Assembly (NCBI RefSeq): GCF_000621525.1
Contig: NZ_KK211301.1
Coordinates: 38,814 to 102,813, forward strand
Reading direction: 5' to 3'
DNA length: 64,000 nucleotides
DNA from: Legionella fairfieldensis ATCC 49588
GTDB lineage: Bacteria > Pseudomonadota > Gammaproteobacteria > Legionellales > Legionellaceae
The notes beneath the pieces were generated by a model. The model did not search any database. It was not told where the DNA came from and saw only the letters and a list, made by a program, of their open reading frames with translations. A program made the translations under genes and the position numbers. Below, in pieces: positions 46,463 through 56,303 of this stretch (position 1 is the first letter of the stretch; each line of letters opens with the position of its first letter).

Positions 46463-47359
46463 CTAATATTGCATTGTATTTTTTACTGGGATTCCAAACG
46501 GGGCAAAAAGTGTTTTCCCATTAATTTGTACTTGGGTGAACAATTTAATAAATCCCGCTTTATTGGGCTCAATATGAAATTGTAATTCGGGTCCTCCACG
46601 TTCAGCCTTATTTTGGGGTTCTTTCCACATAGGATGAACGTGGGTAACGGTTTTAAAGTCTTCATTAAAACCAACGATGTGAGCATAGGCACCCATAATT
46701 GGTTCTAACGTATGAACTGGGTTTCCCTTGGCATCAACAATATCTATTTTACCCATGGCTGGTTGCCCCACTTGTAATGGTGTTTTATCAAAAGATAATT
46801 TGAACTGATAGCCATCAACAGTGCTTTCAAATAAAGGCTGGTGATCAATATGACCTCCTAATCCCTTAATGTTTTTAGGAGATGGAAAATCAGCAATAAT
46901 ATATTCCTGAATTTTTGTATTCGCAGGCAATAGATCGGCCCATGCACGATAAGAAGCATTTTTGAGGATAGGCTGCCACTCAAATTGGTAAACACCGGGT
47001 GTCGTTGTTTCAACTGGATGAACATGGCTGTAGTCCATGAGATTGTCATCAATAATCAATAAATGAATCTTTTGTGTATGTGCCTCAACAAGATCGTTTA
47101 GGGTAACTGGGTTATTATTTGTTGTTTTAGATAACTTGAGGAAGACTAGTTTCTTATCCTTTTTTTCAATTATCCTCTGAATTGATAATCGCATGGTAGC
47201 ACTTTGCTGTGACTTCGATGAATTTTTTGAGGGATTTTTCATCGCATGATGATGTGAATTTCCAGCAATAGCAATTCCATAATACGAATTGCTTAATAGC
47301 AAACCAATGAGGGCAATGATAAATTTTTTCACAATAATTTTGGCTCCAAGGACACTCAA
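46463..47359 (-). CDS. Periplasmic His-rich metal-resistance-associated protein
   Basis: This 298-residue exported protein has a signal peptide (about 1-32) and a His-rich mature N-terminus (GNSHHHAMKN). Two beta domains follow, with paired His motifs in DYSHVHPVE, YAHIVGF and KTVTHVHPMW. The His pairs suggest copper or other metal ligands. Similar proteins occur in copper-resistance cassettes, but I cannot name the family. It converges on the conjugation operon and is the first cargo gene of the metal region. Confidence 0.75.
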   Translation of the reverse strand: MSVLGAKIIVKKFIIALIGLLLSNSYYGIAIAGNSHHHAMKNPSKNSSKSQQSATMRLSIQRIIEKKDKKLVFLKLSKTTNNNPVTLNDLVEAHTQKIHLLIIDDNLMDYSHVHPVETTTPGVYQFEWQPILKNASYRAWADLLPANTKIQEYIIADFPSPKNIKGLGGHIDHQPLFESTVDGYQFKLSFDKTPLQVGQPAMGKIDIVDAKGNPVHTLEPIMGAYAHIVGFNEDFKTVTHVHPMWKEPQNKAERGGPELQFHIEPNKAGFIKLFTQVQINGKTLFAPFGIPVKNTMQY

Positions 47360-47575
47360 CCGTTCTGTATCATTATATCGTAGATAAACACTAACTACCT
47401 AGGTTTCAATTAACCGCTTTATATGATTACTGTTTTTTTTAGAGTTTATACAACATCTCATTCAATTGCTTAAATCAGTTTAGCGAATTAAAGTATAAGA
47501 AAAATTAGATATGCTTAAGATAATTCACTTTATTTTAAGTTATTATTAGGTAATCTATTTATCGATGGAACTATC

Positions 47576-47740
47576 ATGAGTGATATGGAGATCTTGGAGT
47601 ATTTTCCTGAAGCAAGAGCCGAAGAGGAAAAAGAAAAAGCTCTCTGTTTTCACCCAAAAAATAGTAATCATGCACAAAATAATCTAGTCTATCTTTTGGA
47701 TTGGGAAGAAGAGTTTGATGTTATCCGTTCAATCAATTAG
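47576..47740 (+). CDS. Small hypothetical protein, 54 residues
   Basis: This short acidic reading frame starts at ATG 47576 (MSDMEILEYFPEARAEEEKE) and ends at TAG 47738-47740, with a YLLDWEEEFDVI tail. There is no strong ribosome binding site. No homologue is recognised. It lies in a 730-bp gap between the His-rich protein and the cation ATPase. Confidence 0.4.
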   Translation: MSDMEILEYFPEARAEEEKEKALCFHPKNSNHAQNNLVYLLDWEEEFDVIRSIN

Positions 47741-47803
47741 AGCTATTTATTTTGACTGGTGATTGAATGACAGTCTATATTTTAATTATTTCCTTTTAAA
47801 ATC

Positions 47804-47957
47804 ATGGATAAAAATCATCATAAAACAAAGTCATTGGTTTATTTTAGCCTGCTGTTTATTACTTGCTGTTTGTACAAACAGTGGAGCTGCCAACGATAGT
47901 ACAAAGAATTAAAATATTCATGTCGCGCAAGGCCATGGAGGTGGCAGTGGTCGTTAA
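47804..47957 (+). pseudogene. Decayed Gly/His-rich lipoprotein gene
   Basis: The frame ending at TAA 47955-47957 encodes a hydrophobic signal with a lipobox-like part (FILACCLLLAVCTNSGAAN), an in-frame TAA at 47910-47912, and then the tail IHVAQGHGGGSGR. The only ATG (47804, MDKNHHKT) is in a different frame. The layout repeats that of the intact small lipoproteins at 60107 and 62811, so this looks like a third copy broken by a frameshift and a stop. Confidence 0.5.
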
Positions 47958-48092
47958 CATCAGGGGCTTTAGACTGAATTGTAAGGGTTTGTCATGAGTA
48001 TTGATTCTCTTATAATACCAACTTAGGCGTTTGAATTTTTAGGGAAATTAAACTCACATGAATAATAGGTGAGCAGATTCAAAGGATGGACA

Positions 48093-50789
48093 ATGACGCA
48101 GATTTGGCATGACAAGAAGCCCCAAGAAGTGGCCAAAGTACTTAAAACTGATTTATCAGTTGGTTTAACTGAGGAAGAAGCACAACGACGCTTAGAAGAG
48201 TCTGGCGCTAATGTATTGGTCAAACAGAAAAAAACTTCTTTTTTGAAAATTCTTTTCCAACAAGTAAACAGTTTAGTCACCTGGGTTCTTTTAGGCGCTG
48301 TAGTCATTTCATTTTTACTTGGTGAAACAGTAGATGCCATTGCCATTTTTGCCATTGTGGTTTTGAATGCCATTATCGGCTTTATTATCGAATTTCGAGC
48401 TGATCGTGCTATTTTAGCGTTGCAAAAATTGGCTTCCCCTAAAGCCAGGGTAATTCGGGATGGTCATGCCAGGATAATCACTACTTCCGATATAGTGCCA
48501 GGCGATATTCTTCTTTTTGAAGGAGGAGATTTAGTTACAGCTGATGCTCGTCTTTTTGAGCTGTCTTCCTTAAAGACGGAGGAAGCCCCTTTAACCGGTG
48601 AATCATTGCCTATTGAAAAAAATCTCAATTTTTATAGTGCTGAAACACCGCTGGCTGAGCGCAAAAACATGGTCTTTATGGGAACATCCGTGGCGAATGG
48701 TACAGGTCGAGCCATTGTAGTCGCAACCGGTATGAGTACCGAAATGGGACGTATTGCGACCATGTTGAATGAGGCTTCTCGTGATGAATCCCCATTACAA
48801 AAAAGGCTTAATCATGTGGGTTCCCGGCTATTATGGCTTTGTTTTTCCATTGTCCTACTGATTTTTATTCTCGGTTGGTTACGTCGTATTCCATTTTTTG
48901 AATTGTTTATGAGCTCCGTTAGTCTGGCTGTAGCGGCTATTCCTGAGGGTTTACCTGCGGTAGTCACTGTTGCTTTAGCCTTAGGTGTTCAACGCATGGT
49001 ACGACGTGCTGTCTTGGTAAGGCGTATGTCAGCTGTGGAAACTCTGGGTTGTCTCCAAGTCATTTGTACGGATAAAACCGGGACATTAACAGTGGGTGAG
49101 ATGACAGCCCGTAAACTCATTACCGCAGAGGAAGTGTACAGTATCATAGGTGAAGGATATCACTTGGATGGTCATTTTATTTCCCAAGGTCAAGAGAGTG
49201 ATGTCGCCAAAGATAATTTGTTACAGACTGTTTTGAGCGCCGCTTCGGCGTGTAACAATGCAGAAATTCGTTTGCAACAAGGACAACTATCCACTGTTGG
49301 GGACCCAACAGAAATTGCACTATTAGTAGCGGCTGCCAAAGGAGATATTTGGCGTGATATTCTGGAGTCGACTTTTCCTCGCATACGAGAATTGCCTTTC
49401 GATTCAGAACGAAAACGTATGACGATAATCCGTAGGCAAGCAGAGCAACTGACTGCGTTTGTCAAAGGGGCACCTGAAGTGATTTTCGAACGCTGTAGCC
49501 ATATTTTGACTCGAGAGGGCATCAAAAAATTAACCCCTAAAGAACGTGCCCGTATGCAACAATCCTGTCAATTGATGGCCAGTGAAGCATTGCGAATCTT
49601 GGCCTTTGCACAACGGCAATGCGATTCTTCATTATTGGAGGCTGCTGATGAAGACATTGAAAATAATCTTGTTTTACTAGGACTCATAGGACTCCAGGAT
49701 CCGCCGCATGCTGATGCAAAAGCATCGGTTAAGCGTTGTAAAATGGCAGGCATTAAACCAGTCATGATCACAGGCGATCACCCCGATACCGCCAAAGCAA
49801 TTGCTCGTGAATTAGAGATACTGAATCCAGGCGATCGCCTGATGACAGGTAATGAACTGGATAAGATGTCTGATGATGACTTTATGGCGTGTGTGAAACA
49901 GATTGCTGTTTATGCTCGCGTTACTGCTGAACATAAATTAAAAATCGTTCGTGCCTGGAAAAAACATCACATGGTGGTTGCAATGACTGGTGATGGTGTA
50001 AACGATGCACCGGCACTAAAAGAAGCTTCGGTTGGTATCGCAATGGGGCTCACAGGCACTGAAGTGACTAAAGAATCTGCCGATATTATTCTCATGGATA
50101 ATAACTTTACCTCTATTGTCGATGGGATTGAAGAAGGGCGGACAATTTATGACAATATTGCCAAAACGCTTGCTTATTTATTAGCGGGAAATATGGGTGA
50201 ACTGCTGGTTGTTTTTAGTGTTCTTTTAATCGGCTGGCCCTTACCACTATTGCCAATCCAATTGTTATGGATAAATTTAGTGACGGATGGTTTGCCGGCA
50301 TTGGCTTTGGCAACCGATCCGGCTGAGCCTGGAATTCTTAAACGTCCGCCAAGATCATCACAACAATCTCTGATGAATTTTTCATTTTTCAAGCAGGTAT
50401 CTTTTATAGGTTGTTTAACGGCACTGGTCACCTTTGGTGTATTTGCTTACGAATATTTAGTCAATGCGGATTTGATACAGGCTCAGGACGCTGCTTTTTC
50501 TGTTTTAGTGACTGCAGAATTATTAAGAGCCTTTGGGGCTCGTAGTCAAACCAAGACCATATGGCAAGTAGGGCTGTTTTCAAACATGCGCTTGTTTTTT
50601 ATTGTCAGCATTAGTTTTGCGTTGCAGATCTTCATTCATCATGTCCCTTTTTTGCAACGTCTTTTTGGAATTAGTCCAGTGACTTTATCTGAATGCTTGC
50701 TTTGGATAGTCTTAGGAACCATCCCTTTACTGATTTTGGAATTGAAGAAAATGATTAAATTAAGGAATTCACCTCATGAGGCGTTTTAA
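48093..50789 (+). CDS. P2-type cation-transporting ATPase
   Basis: This roughly 898-residue inner-membrane pump has the P2 (calcium/Na-K-like) layout. A cation_ATPase_N start (QEVAKVLKTDLSVGLTEEEA) is followed by the TGES loop (APLTGESLPIE), VAAIPEGLPAVVTVALALGV in TM4, the phosphorylation site CTDKTGTLTVGEM, and the hinge [14 protein letters not shown]. It may export Ca2+ or Mn2+, or another divalent cation. The PEGLP motif excludes a P1B heavy-metal pump. The ATG at 48093 with AAAGGATGGACA upstream is chosen. The CzcC-like gene overlaps its end by 14 bp. Confidence 0.92.
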   Translation: MTQIWHDKKPQEVAKVLKTDLSVGLTEEEAQRRLEESGANVLVKQKKTSFLKILFQQVNSLVTWVLLGAVVISFLLGETVDAIAIFAIVVLNAIIGFIIEFRADRAILALQKLASPKARVIRDGHARIITTSDIVPGDILLFEGGDLVTADARLFELSSLKTEEAPLTGESLPIEKNLNFYSAETPLAERKNMVFMGTSVANGTGRAIVVATGMSTEMGRIATMLNEASRDESPLQKRLNHVGSRLLWLCFSIVLLIFILGWLRRIPFFELFMSSVSLAVAAIPEGLPAVVTVALALGVQRMVRRAVLVRRMSAVETLGCLQVICTDKTGTLTVGEMTARKLITAEEVYSIIGEGYHLDGHFISQGQESDVAKDNLLQTVLSAASACNNAEIRLQQGQLSTVGDPTEIALLVAAAKGDIWRDILESTFPRIRELPFDSERKRMTIIRRQAEQLTAFVKGAPEVIFERCSHILTREGIKKLTPKERARMQQSCQLMASEALRILAFAQRQCDSSLLEAADEDIENNLVLLGLIGLQDPPHADAKASVKRCKMAGIKPVMITGDHPDTAKAIARELEILNPGDRLMTGNELDKMSDDDFMACVKQIAVYARVTAEHKLKIVRAWKKHHMVVAMTGDGVNDAPALKEASVGIAMGLTGTEVTKESADIILMDNNFTSIVDGIEEGRTIYDNIAKTLAYLLAGNMGELLVVFSVLLIGWPLPLLPIQLLWINLVTDGLPALALATDPAEPGILKRPPRSSQQSLMNFSFFKQVSFIGCLTALVTFGVFAYEYLVNADLIQAQDAAFSVLVTAELLRAFGARSQTKTIWQVGLFSNMRLFFIVSISFALQIFIHHVPFLQRLFGISPVTLSECLLWIVLGTIPLLILELKKMIKLRNSPHEAF

Positions 50790-52020
50790 TTTTAAAAAAG
50801 GCTTCTGGGTCATCCTGATTACCAGCTTGATCAATTACCCTGTTTTCTCTTTAAGCCATGCTGCGCCATTACCAGTTTTAGAGAAGCTGATTGAAGAGGC
50901 TAAGGGAAATAACCCACAAATTAAGGCGGCTCATGCGCGCTGGATCGCTGCCAATCGTGTTGCACCCCAAGCCCGTTCACTCCCTGATCCTAAAGTCAGT
51001 GTTGGTTCCCCGATGAATATTGATCCCATGCGGCTACAAATGATTGGTGCAAGTCAGGAAATTCCATTTCCAGGGAAGCTGGCAGTTCGTGGGAAAATAG
51101 CAGTCGAGAAGGCAAAACGGGCTGCCGCGGACTTCCAGGCCACGTGCCTGGTTGTTATTGCCCAATTAAAGCGTATCTATTACAACCTTTATTCGGTTAA
51201 TAAATCAATTGAAATCCTGCAAAAAACCCTACTGCTTCTGCAAGAGCTTGAAAAAAGTGCTCAAGTGAATTACAGCGTGGGAAAAGTTCCGCAACAAGAT
51301 ATTTTTCGGGCACAGACCGAAATCGCTCGCCTGGATATGCGTTTGGTTATCTTAAAACAAGAGCGGGAATCGCTTGAGGCGGATATTAACCGTCTTTTAA
51401 ATCGACCCTTGGATATTGCAATTCATACCCCATCGCAGTTATCTGTAACCCATCATCGTCATAATTTGGCATTTCTCAATAACCTCATCAAACAGCGCTC
51501 TCCACAATTAAAAGCACGCGAACGAAGCGTTGAGCAACGACGCCAAACGGTTAAATTAAGTAAAATGAATTATTTTCCTGATGTTGAAATTGAAGGAGGA
51601 AAATTACATAACACAGTAACGAATAATGACGGATATATGGTCAACTTGAAAGCCACTATTCCTTTGTATTTTATGGAGAAGCAAAATAATGGCTTGCGAG
51701 AATCCCTTTCTCGTTACAATGCTGAAGTAGAAGATTTGCACACCACCTATCAAGCGCTTCTTTTCCAGGTCAAAAACGCTTTTTTAGTGGAACAGCGTTC
51801 TGCAAAGTTAATTGAATTGATCCAAGGCTCCATCATTCCTTTGGCCACACTAACGTTTAATTCATCACAAGCCAATTATGGAGTTGGTAAAGTGGATTTT
51901 TTAACCTTGCTTAATAACCTGCTGACGTTACAAGAAAATGAAATTGAATTGCATAATGAGTTGGCAAATCACGAAAAAGCCATCACGCAGATAGAAGAAA
52001 TTACAGGGAAGCTCACATGA
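50776..52020 (+). CDS. cusC: Outer-membrane efflux protein, CusC/CzcC (TolC) family
   Basis: This 414-residue TolC-family protein has a signal peptide (to about residue 30, ending SHAAP) and two outer-membrane-factor repeats. Typical segments are KLIEEAKGNNPQIKAAHARW, NYSVGKVPQQDIFRAQTEIA and ANYGVGKVDFLTLLNNLLTL. It forms the exit duct of the adjacent RND pump. The membrane-fusion gene starts on its stop codon (ATGA). Confidence 0.9.
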   Translation: MRRFNFKKGFWVILITSLINYPVFSLSHAAPLPVLEKLIEEAKGNNPQIKAAHARWIAANRVAPQARSLPDPKVSVGSPMNIDPMRLQMIGASQEIPFPGKLAVRGKIAVEKAKRAAADFQATCLVVIAQLKRIYYNLYSVNKSIEILQKTLLLLQELEKSAQVNYSVGKVPQQDIFRAQTEIARLDMRLVILKQERESLEADINRLLNRPLDIAIHTPSQLSVTHHRHNLAFLNNLIKQRSPQLKARERSVEQRRQTVKLSKMNYFPDVEIEGGKLHNTVTNNDGYMVNLKATIPLYFMEKQNNGLRESLSRYNAEVEDLHTTYQALLFQVKNAFLVEQRSAKLIELIQGSIIPLATLTFNSSQANYGVGKVDFLTLLNNLLTLQENEIELHNELANHEKAITQIEEITGKLT

Positions 52021-53141
52021 AGTCTAGAAAGCCAATCGTCTTATTTATTGTGTTATTGATCGCCGTTCAAATAGGTATTGCGCAATCAACAACAAGTACT
52101 CATGACAAGATGGATATGAAAAAATCCACCTCGGACAATTTAATCATGATAGACCCAGTTCGCTTACAAGCCATAGGCATTACATCGGAGCCGGTAAAAA
52201 GCCAATGGATTGAAAAAACGATTCGTACGGTGGGTTATGTTGAAGCAGATGAACGGTTGGTTGCCCATATTCATGTGCGTTTTGATGGTTGGATAGAAAA
52301 ATTATTCGTCAATTTTACCGGAGAGAAAGTCAAAAAAAATCAAGCTTTATTTACTGTTTATAGTCCTGATCTGGTTTCTACTCAACAAGAATATTTATTG
52401 GCTTTACAAGCCAAAAAAATTCTTGGTAAAAACAAAAACACTTCAATTATATCAGGCTCTCAGGCGTCTTTTGAGGCAGCCAAACAAAGACTTTTGCTGT
52501 GGGGAATTTCTGAGAAGGAAATCGAGCATTTGACAAAAAGCGGTAAAATTACCAATACGATGACCATTAATTCTCCAATTAATGGAACGGTTACTCATAA
52601 AATGGCATTAGTCGGCATGCGAATCAAACCAGAAGATGAACTGTATACCATAGCCGATTTATCTCGTTTGTGGATTTTAGGCGACATTTATGAGTATGAA
52701 TTACCTTATATTAAACTCGATCAAACAGCGGATGTCACCTTGTCGTATTTGCCTAATCAATTGTTTAAAGCCAAACTTGATTTTATTTATCCAACGGTCG
52801 ATATGAAAACTCGTACCGCCAAGGTTCGTTTTGTGGTGGATAATGCCAAGGATCAATTAAAACCGGGGATGTACGCCAATATTGACTTAAAAATTCCTTT
52901 AGGCAAGCGACTTGTAGTGTCCAAAAATGCTGTTTTGATAACGGGTGAGCGTGCCGTGGTGTTTATTTATCATGGGGATGGAAAAATTGAGTGGCGCAAT
53001 GTGACATTGGGTGTGCGTGCTGGTGATTTGATCGAGGTGGTACAAGGCATCAAAGAGGGAGATAACATTATTACCTCTGCTAACTTCCTCATTGACTCTG
53101 AAAGTCAGTTAAAGGCTGCGATGGGTGGTATGCAGCATTAA
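52017..53141 (+). CDS. cusB: RND membrane fusion protein, CusB-like
   Basis: This 374-residue periplasmic adaptor has an N-terminal signal and a short Met-rich segment (DKMDMKKS) able to bind copper. The fusion-protein core includes VRFDGWIEKLFVNFTGEKVK, SPINGTVTHKMALVGMRI and FIYPTVDMKTRTAKVRFVVD. It links the inner pump to the outer duct and may hand over Cu+/Ag+. It is the middle gene of a CBA operon. Confidence 0.92.
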   Translation: MKSRKPIVLFIVLLIAVQIGIAQSTTSTHDKMDMKKSTSDNLIMIDPVRLQAIGITSEPVKSQWIEKTIRTVGYVEADERLVAHIHVRFDGWIEKLFVNFTGEKVKKNQALFTVYSPDLVSTQQEYLLALQAKKILGKNKNTSIISGSQASFEAAKQRLLLWGISEKEIEHLTKSGKITNTMTINSPINGTVTHKMALVGMRIKPEDELYTIADLSRLWILGDIYEYELPYIKLDQTADVTLSYLPNQLFKAKLDFIYPTVDMKTRTAKVRFVVDNAKDQLKPGMYANIDLKIPLGKRLVVSKNAVLITGERAVVFIYHGDGKIEWRNVTLGVRAGDLIEVVQGIKEGDNIITSANFLIDSESQLKAAMGGMQH

Positions 53142-53159
53142 TACGATAAAAGGATTTAC

Positions 53160-56100
53160 ATGGTTGAGAAAATAATTGAATTCTGCGCAAACAATCGATT
53201 TATCGTGTTGCTATTTGTCGTGGGGTTCTCCTTGGGCGGTTGGTGGGGTTTAAAAAATACTCGCATGGATGCTTTGCCTGATATTTCAGATACGCAAGTG
53301 ATTGTGTATACCACATGGATGGGCAGAGCACCGGATCTGGTGGAAGATCAAGTCACTTACCCCATTGTAACGGCATTGTTATCCGCACCGAACGTTGTAG
53401 CAGTTCGCGGTTTTTCTGATTTTGGTTTTTCTTACGTTTATATCATTTTTAAGGACGGAACCGATATTTATTGGGCGCGCTCACGTGTCTTAGAATACAT
53501 GAGCCAATTGAGTGGAAAACTGCCTGAAGGCGTGACCCCTCAATTAGGCCCTGATGCCACACCAGTCGGTTGGATTTATCAATACGCCTTAGTGGATGAA
53601 AGCGGGAAGCATAATCTGGCCGATTTACGCACTTTTCAAGATTGGTATTTAAGTTATTGGTTAAGAGCTATACCTGGTGTATCAGAGGTCGCCACCGTGG
53701 GTGGTTTTGTTAAGCAGTATCAAATTAATTTAGATCCCGTCAAAGTACTTTCCTATAAACTTTCTGTACCCCAAATTATTGAAAAAATTCGTATGAGCAA
53801 TAATGATACTGGTGGGCGTGTCATTGAATTTTCAGGGACAGAGTACATGGTTCGTGGACGAGGCTATATCACGTCGACAGATGATATTGAAAAAATAGCC
53901 ATTGGTACGAATGCCAATGGGACGCCGATTTTATTACGAGATGTGGCAACCGTGCAGCTAGGCTCAGACATGCGTCGTGGTGTGGTCGATTTAAATGGTC
54001 AAGGCGAAACCGTTGGTGGCATCGTCATCATGCGTTTTGGGGAAGACGTTTTGGAAGTGATTGGTCGAATCAAGGATAAGCTCAAAGAATTGGCTACTGC
54101 CATTCCAGAAGGAATAAAAATGGTCAATGTGTATGACCGCAGTAATCTGATTCGAGAAGCCATTTCAACGGCCAACTGGAATTTGATTGAAGAACTTGTG
54201 GTGGTTGGGTTATTAATCATTGTTTTCTTGGGGCATTTTCGTTCCGCTTTGATTCCAATTATTACTTTGCCGCTTGCTATTTTGATTTCGTTTATTCCCA
54301 TTTATTTTTTCAATATTGGCCTTAATATCATGTCCATTGGCGGCATCATTGTGGCGGTTGGGGATATGGTGGATGCGGCCATTATCATGGTCGATAACGC
54401 ACACAAACGGTTAGCCGATTGGGAAGCAAAAGGAAGTCCCGGCGATCGCAACAAAGTGTTGATTGATTCAGCGAAAGAAGTAGGCCCTGCCATTTTTGCA
54501 TCATTAGTGGTTATTGCCATATCGTTTATGCCGGTTTTTACCCTGGAGGCCCAAGAAGGACGGTTATTCTCACCCTTGGCCTATACAAAAAATTTAGCCA
54601 TTTTTATGAGTGCTTTGCTGGCCATTACTTTAATCCCCATGTTATTACCTATTTTGGTGCGTGGGCGTATCATCCCCGAGCAAAAACATCCCATTACCCG
54701 CGTGATGCAAAAAATGTACGCACCAGTTTTGAAATTAGCACTGCATTACCGTGGTGTTGTAGTAGCGATTGCTGTGGTAGCAGCATTAGCCACGGTTCCC
54801 CTCTATAAACTCATTGGCTCAGAATTCATGCCGCCTCTGTATGAAGGTACGATTTTATATATGCCTGTTACTTTACCTGGCATATCGGTCACACAAGCCA
54901 CAGAACTGCTCCAGGAAATGGATAAGAAATTAAAATCATTCCCGGAAGTGGCTTATGTGTTTGGAAAAACGGGACGGGCTAATACGTCAACCGATCCTTC
55001 TCCTTTTAGCATGATGGAAGTGATTGTTGAACTTAAGCCTAAGAAATTTTGGCGCAAAAGCGTGACCTATGAAAGCCTGGTCGCTGAGATGGACAAAGCC
55101 TTGCAATTTCCCGGTGTGAGCAATGCCTGGACTATGCCCATTAAAGCGCGTAATGACATGCTCACCACAGGAATTCGAACCGCTGTAGGGATTAAAGTTT
55201 TTGGTCCTGACATTAAAAAAATTGAAGCCATTGGCAAAGAAATCGAAATGGTAGCCAAAGAAGTACCGGGGACAAGTACGGTGTATGCGGAACGGGTGGC
55301 TGGAGGGTATTTTCTTGATTTTGACATCCATCGAGACGAGCTTGCGCGCTATGGTTTAACCATTATGGATGTCAATCGTATCATCGAATCAGCCGTGGGT
55401 GGTGAAAACATAGCGACCACAATTGAAGGCCGTGAACGTTATCCTGTTAATGTGCGTTATTTGCGAGAATTACGCGATGATCCGGATAAGATCAATCGTA
55501 TTTTAGTGAAAACACCCAGTGGTGCTGAAATACCTATTGCTCAATTGGTGACTTTAACCTTTCGTTCAGGTCCTGCCATGGTTCGCGATGAGAATGCGAT
55601 GTTAGCAGGTTATGTGTTCATTGATATTAGCGGACGAGACATTGGAAGCTACGTGGAAGAGTTAAAGCAAGTGGTCAAGGCAAAAGTCACATTACCCCCG
55701 GGCTACACGCTTGCCTGGTCAGGTCAATACGAATTCATGCAACGCGTGTATGAACGACTTAAAATTTTTGTACCACTCACCTTAGCCATTATTTTTATTT
55801 TGTTTTACTTTACCTTCCGCACCATCACTGAGACATTGATGGTGATGCTAGGTGTACCCTTTGCTCTACTTGGCGGATTTTTGCTGCTCCTTCTATTAGG
55901 GTACAACATGAGTATCGCGGTCTGGGTTGGGATGATTGCACTTGCTGGAGTGGCTGCTGAAACGAGTGCGGTGATGCTCGCTTACCTTGATTCTGATTAC
56001 AACGAGCAAAAAGAAAAAGGATTACTCAAAACCTTGCCGGACTTGATTCAAACGGTGCAGCAATGCGCCGTATCGCGTATTCGCCCTATGGCGATGGCAG

Positions 56101-56303
56101 GGCTTGCGAATATACTGGGTTTGTTACCGGTGATGTGGGCGACAGGTATTGGTGCTGATGTGATGAAACGCCTCGCGGCTCCCATGGTGGGTGGGATTTT
56201 TTCAGCACTATTGCTGACTTTAATTGTGATTCCCGTGGTTTATGTGATGTGGCGCTGGCAAGTGGATTTGAAAAAACAAGGAAGTCTAATGGAGGCAAGA
56301 TGA
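53160..56303 (+). CDS. cusA: RND copper/silver efflux pump, CusA-like
   Basis: This 1047-residue heavy-metal RND transporter fits CusA better than CzcA. It has GDMVDAAIIMVDNAHK in TM4, and the three periplasmic Met contexts of the CusA copper site are kept (LYMPVTLPG, FSMMEVIVE and RNDMLTTGI). Length and 12-helix topology are normal. It should export Cu+ or Ag+ by proton antiport through the CusB and CusC partners encoded upstream. Its last codons overlap the MBL-fold gene (ATGA). Confidence 0.95.
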   Translation: MVEKIIEFCANNRFIVLLFVVGFSLGGWWGLKNTRMDALPDISDTQVIVYTTWMGRAPDLVEDQVTYPIVTALLSAPNVVAVRGFSDFGFSYVYIIFKDGTDIYWARSRVLEYMSQLSGKLPEGVTPQLGPDATPVGWIYQYALVDESGKHNLADLRTFQDWYLSYWLRAIPGVSEVATVGGFVKQYQINLDPVKVLSYKLSVPQIIEKIRMSNNDTGGRVIEFSGTEYMVRGRGYITSTDDIEKIAIGTNANGTPILLRDVATVQLGSDMRRGVVDLNGQGETVGGIVIMRFGEDVLEVIGRIKDKLKELATAIPEGIKMVNVYDRSNLIREAISTANWNLIEELVVVGLLIIVFLGHFRSALIPIITLPLAILISFIPIYFFNIGLNIMSIGGIIVAVGDMVDAAIIMVDNAHKRLADWEAKGSPGDRNKVLIDSAKEVGPAIFASLVVIAISFMPVFTLEAQEGRLFSPLAYTKNLAIFMSALLAITLIPMLLPILVRGRIIPEQKHPITRVMQKMYAPVLKLALHYRGVVVAIAVVAALATVPLYKLIGSEFMPPLYEGTILYMPVTLPGISVTQATELLQEMDKKLKSFPEVAYVFGKTGRANTSTDPSPFSMMEVIVELKPKKFWRKSVTYESLVAEMDKALQFPGVSNAWTMPIKARNDMLTTGIRTAVGIKVFGPDIKKIEAIGKEIEMVAKEVPGTSTVYAERVAGGYFLDFDIHRDELARYGLTIMDVNRIIESAVGGENIATTIEGRERYPVNVRYLRELRDDPDKINRILVKTPSGAEIPIAQLVTLTFRSGPAMVRDENAMLAGYVFIDISGRDIGSYVEELKQVVKAKVTLPPGYTLAWSGQYEFMQRVYERLKIFVPLTLAIIFILFYFTFRTITETLMVMLGVPFALLGGFLLLLLLGYNMSIAVWVGMIALAGVAAETSAVMLAYLDSDYNEQKEKGLLKTLPDLIQTVQQCAVSRIRPMAMAGLANILGLLPVMWATGIGADVMKRLAAPMVGGIFSALLLTLIVIPVVYVMWRWQVDLKKQGSLMEAR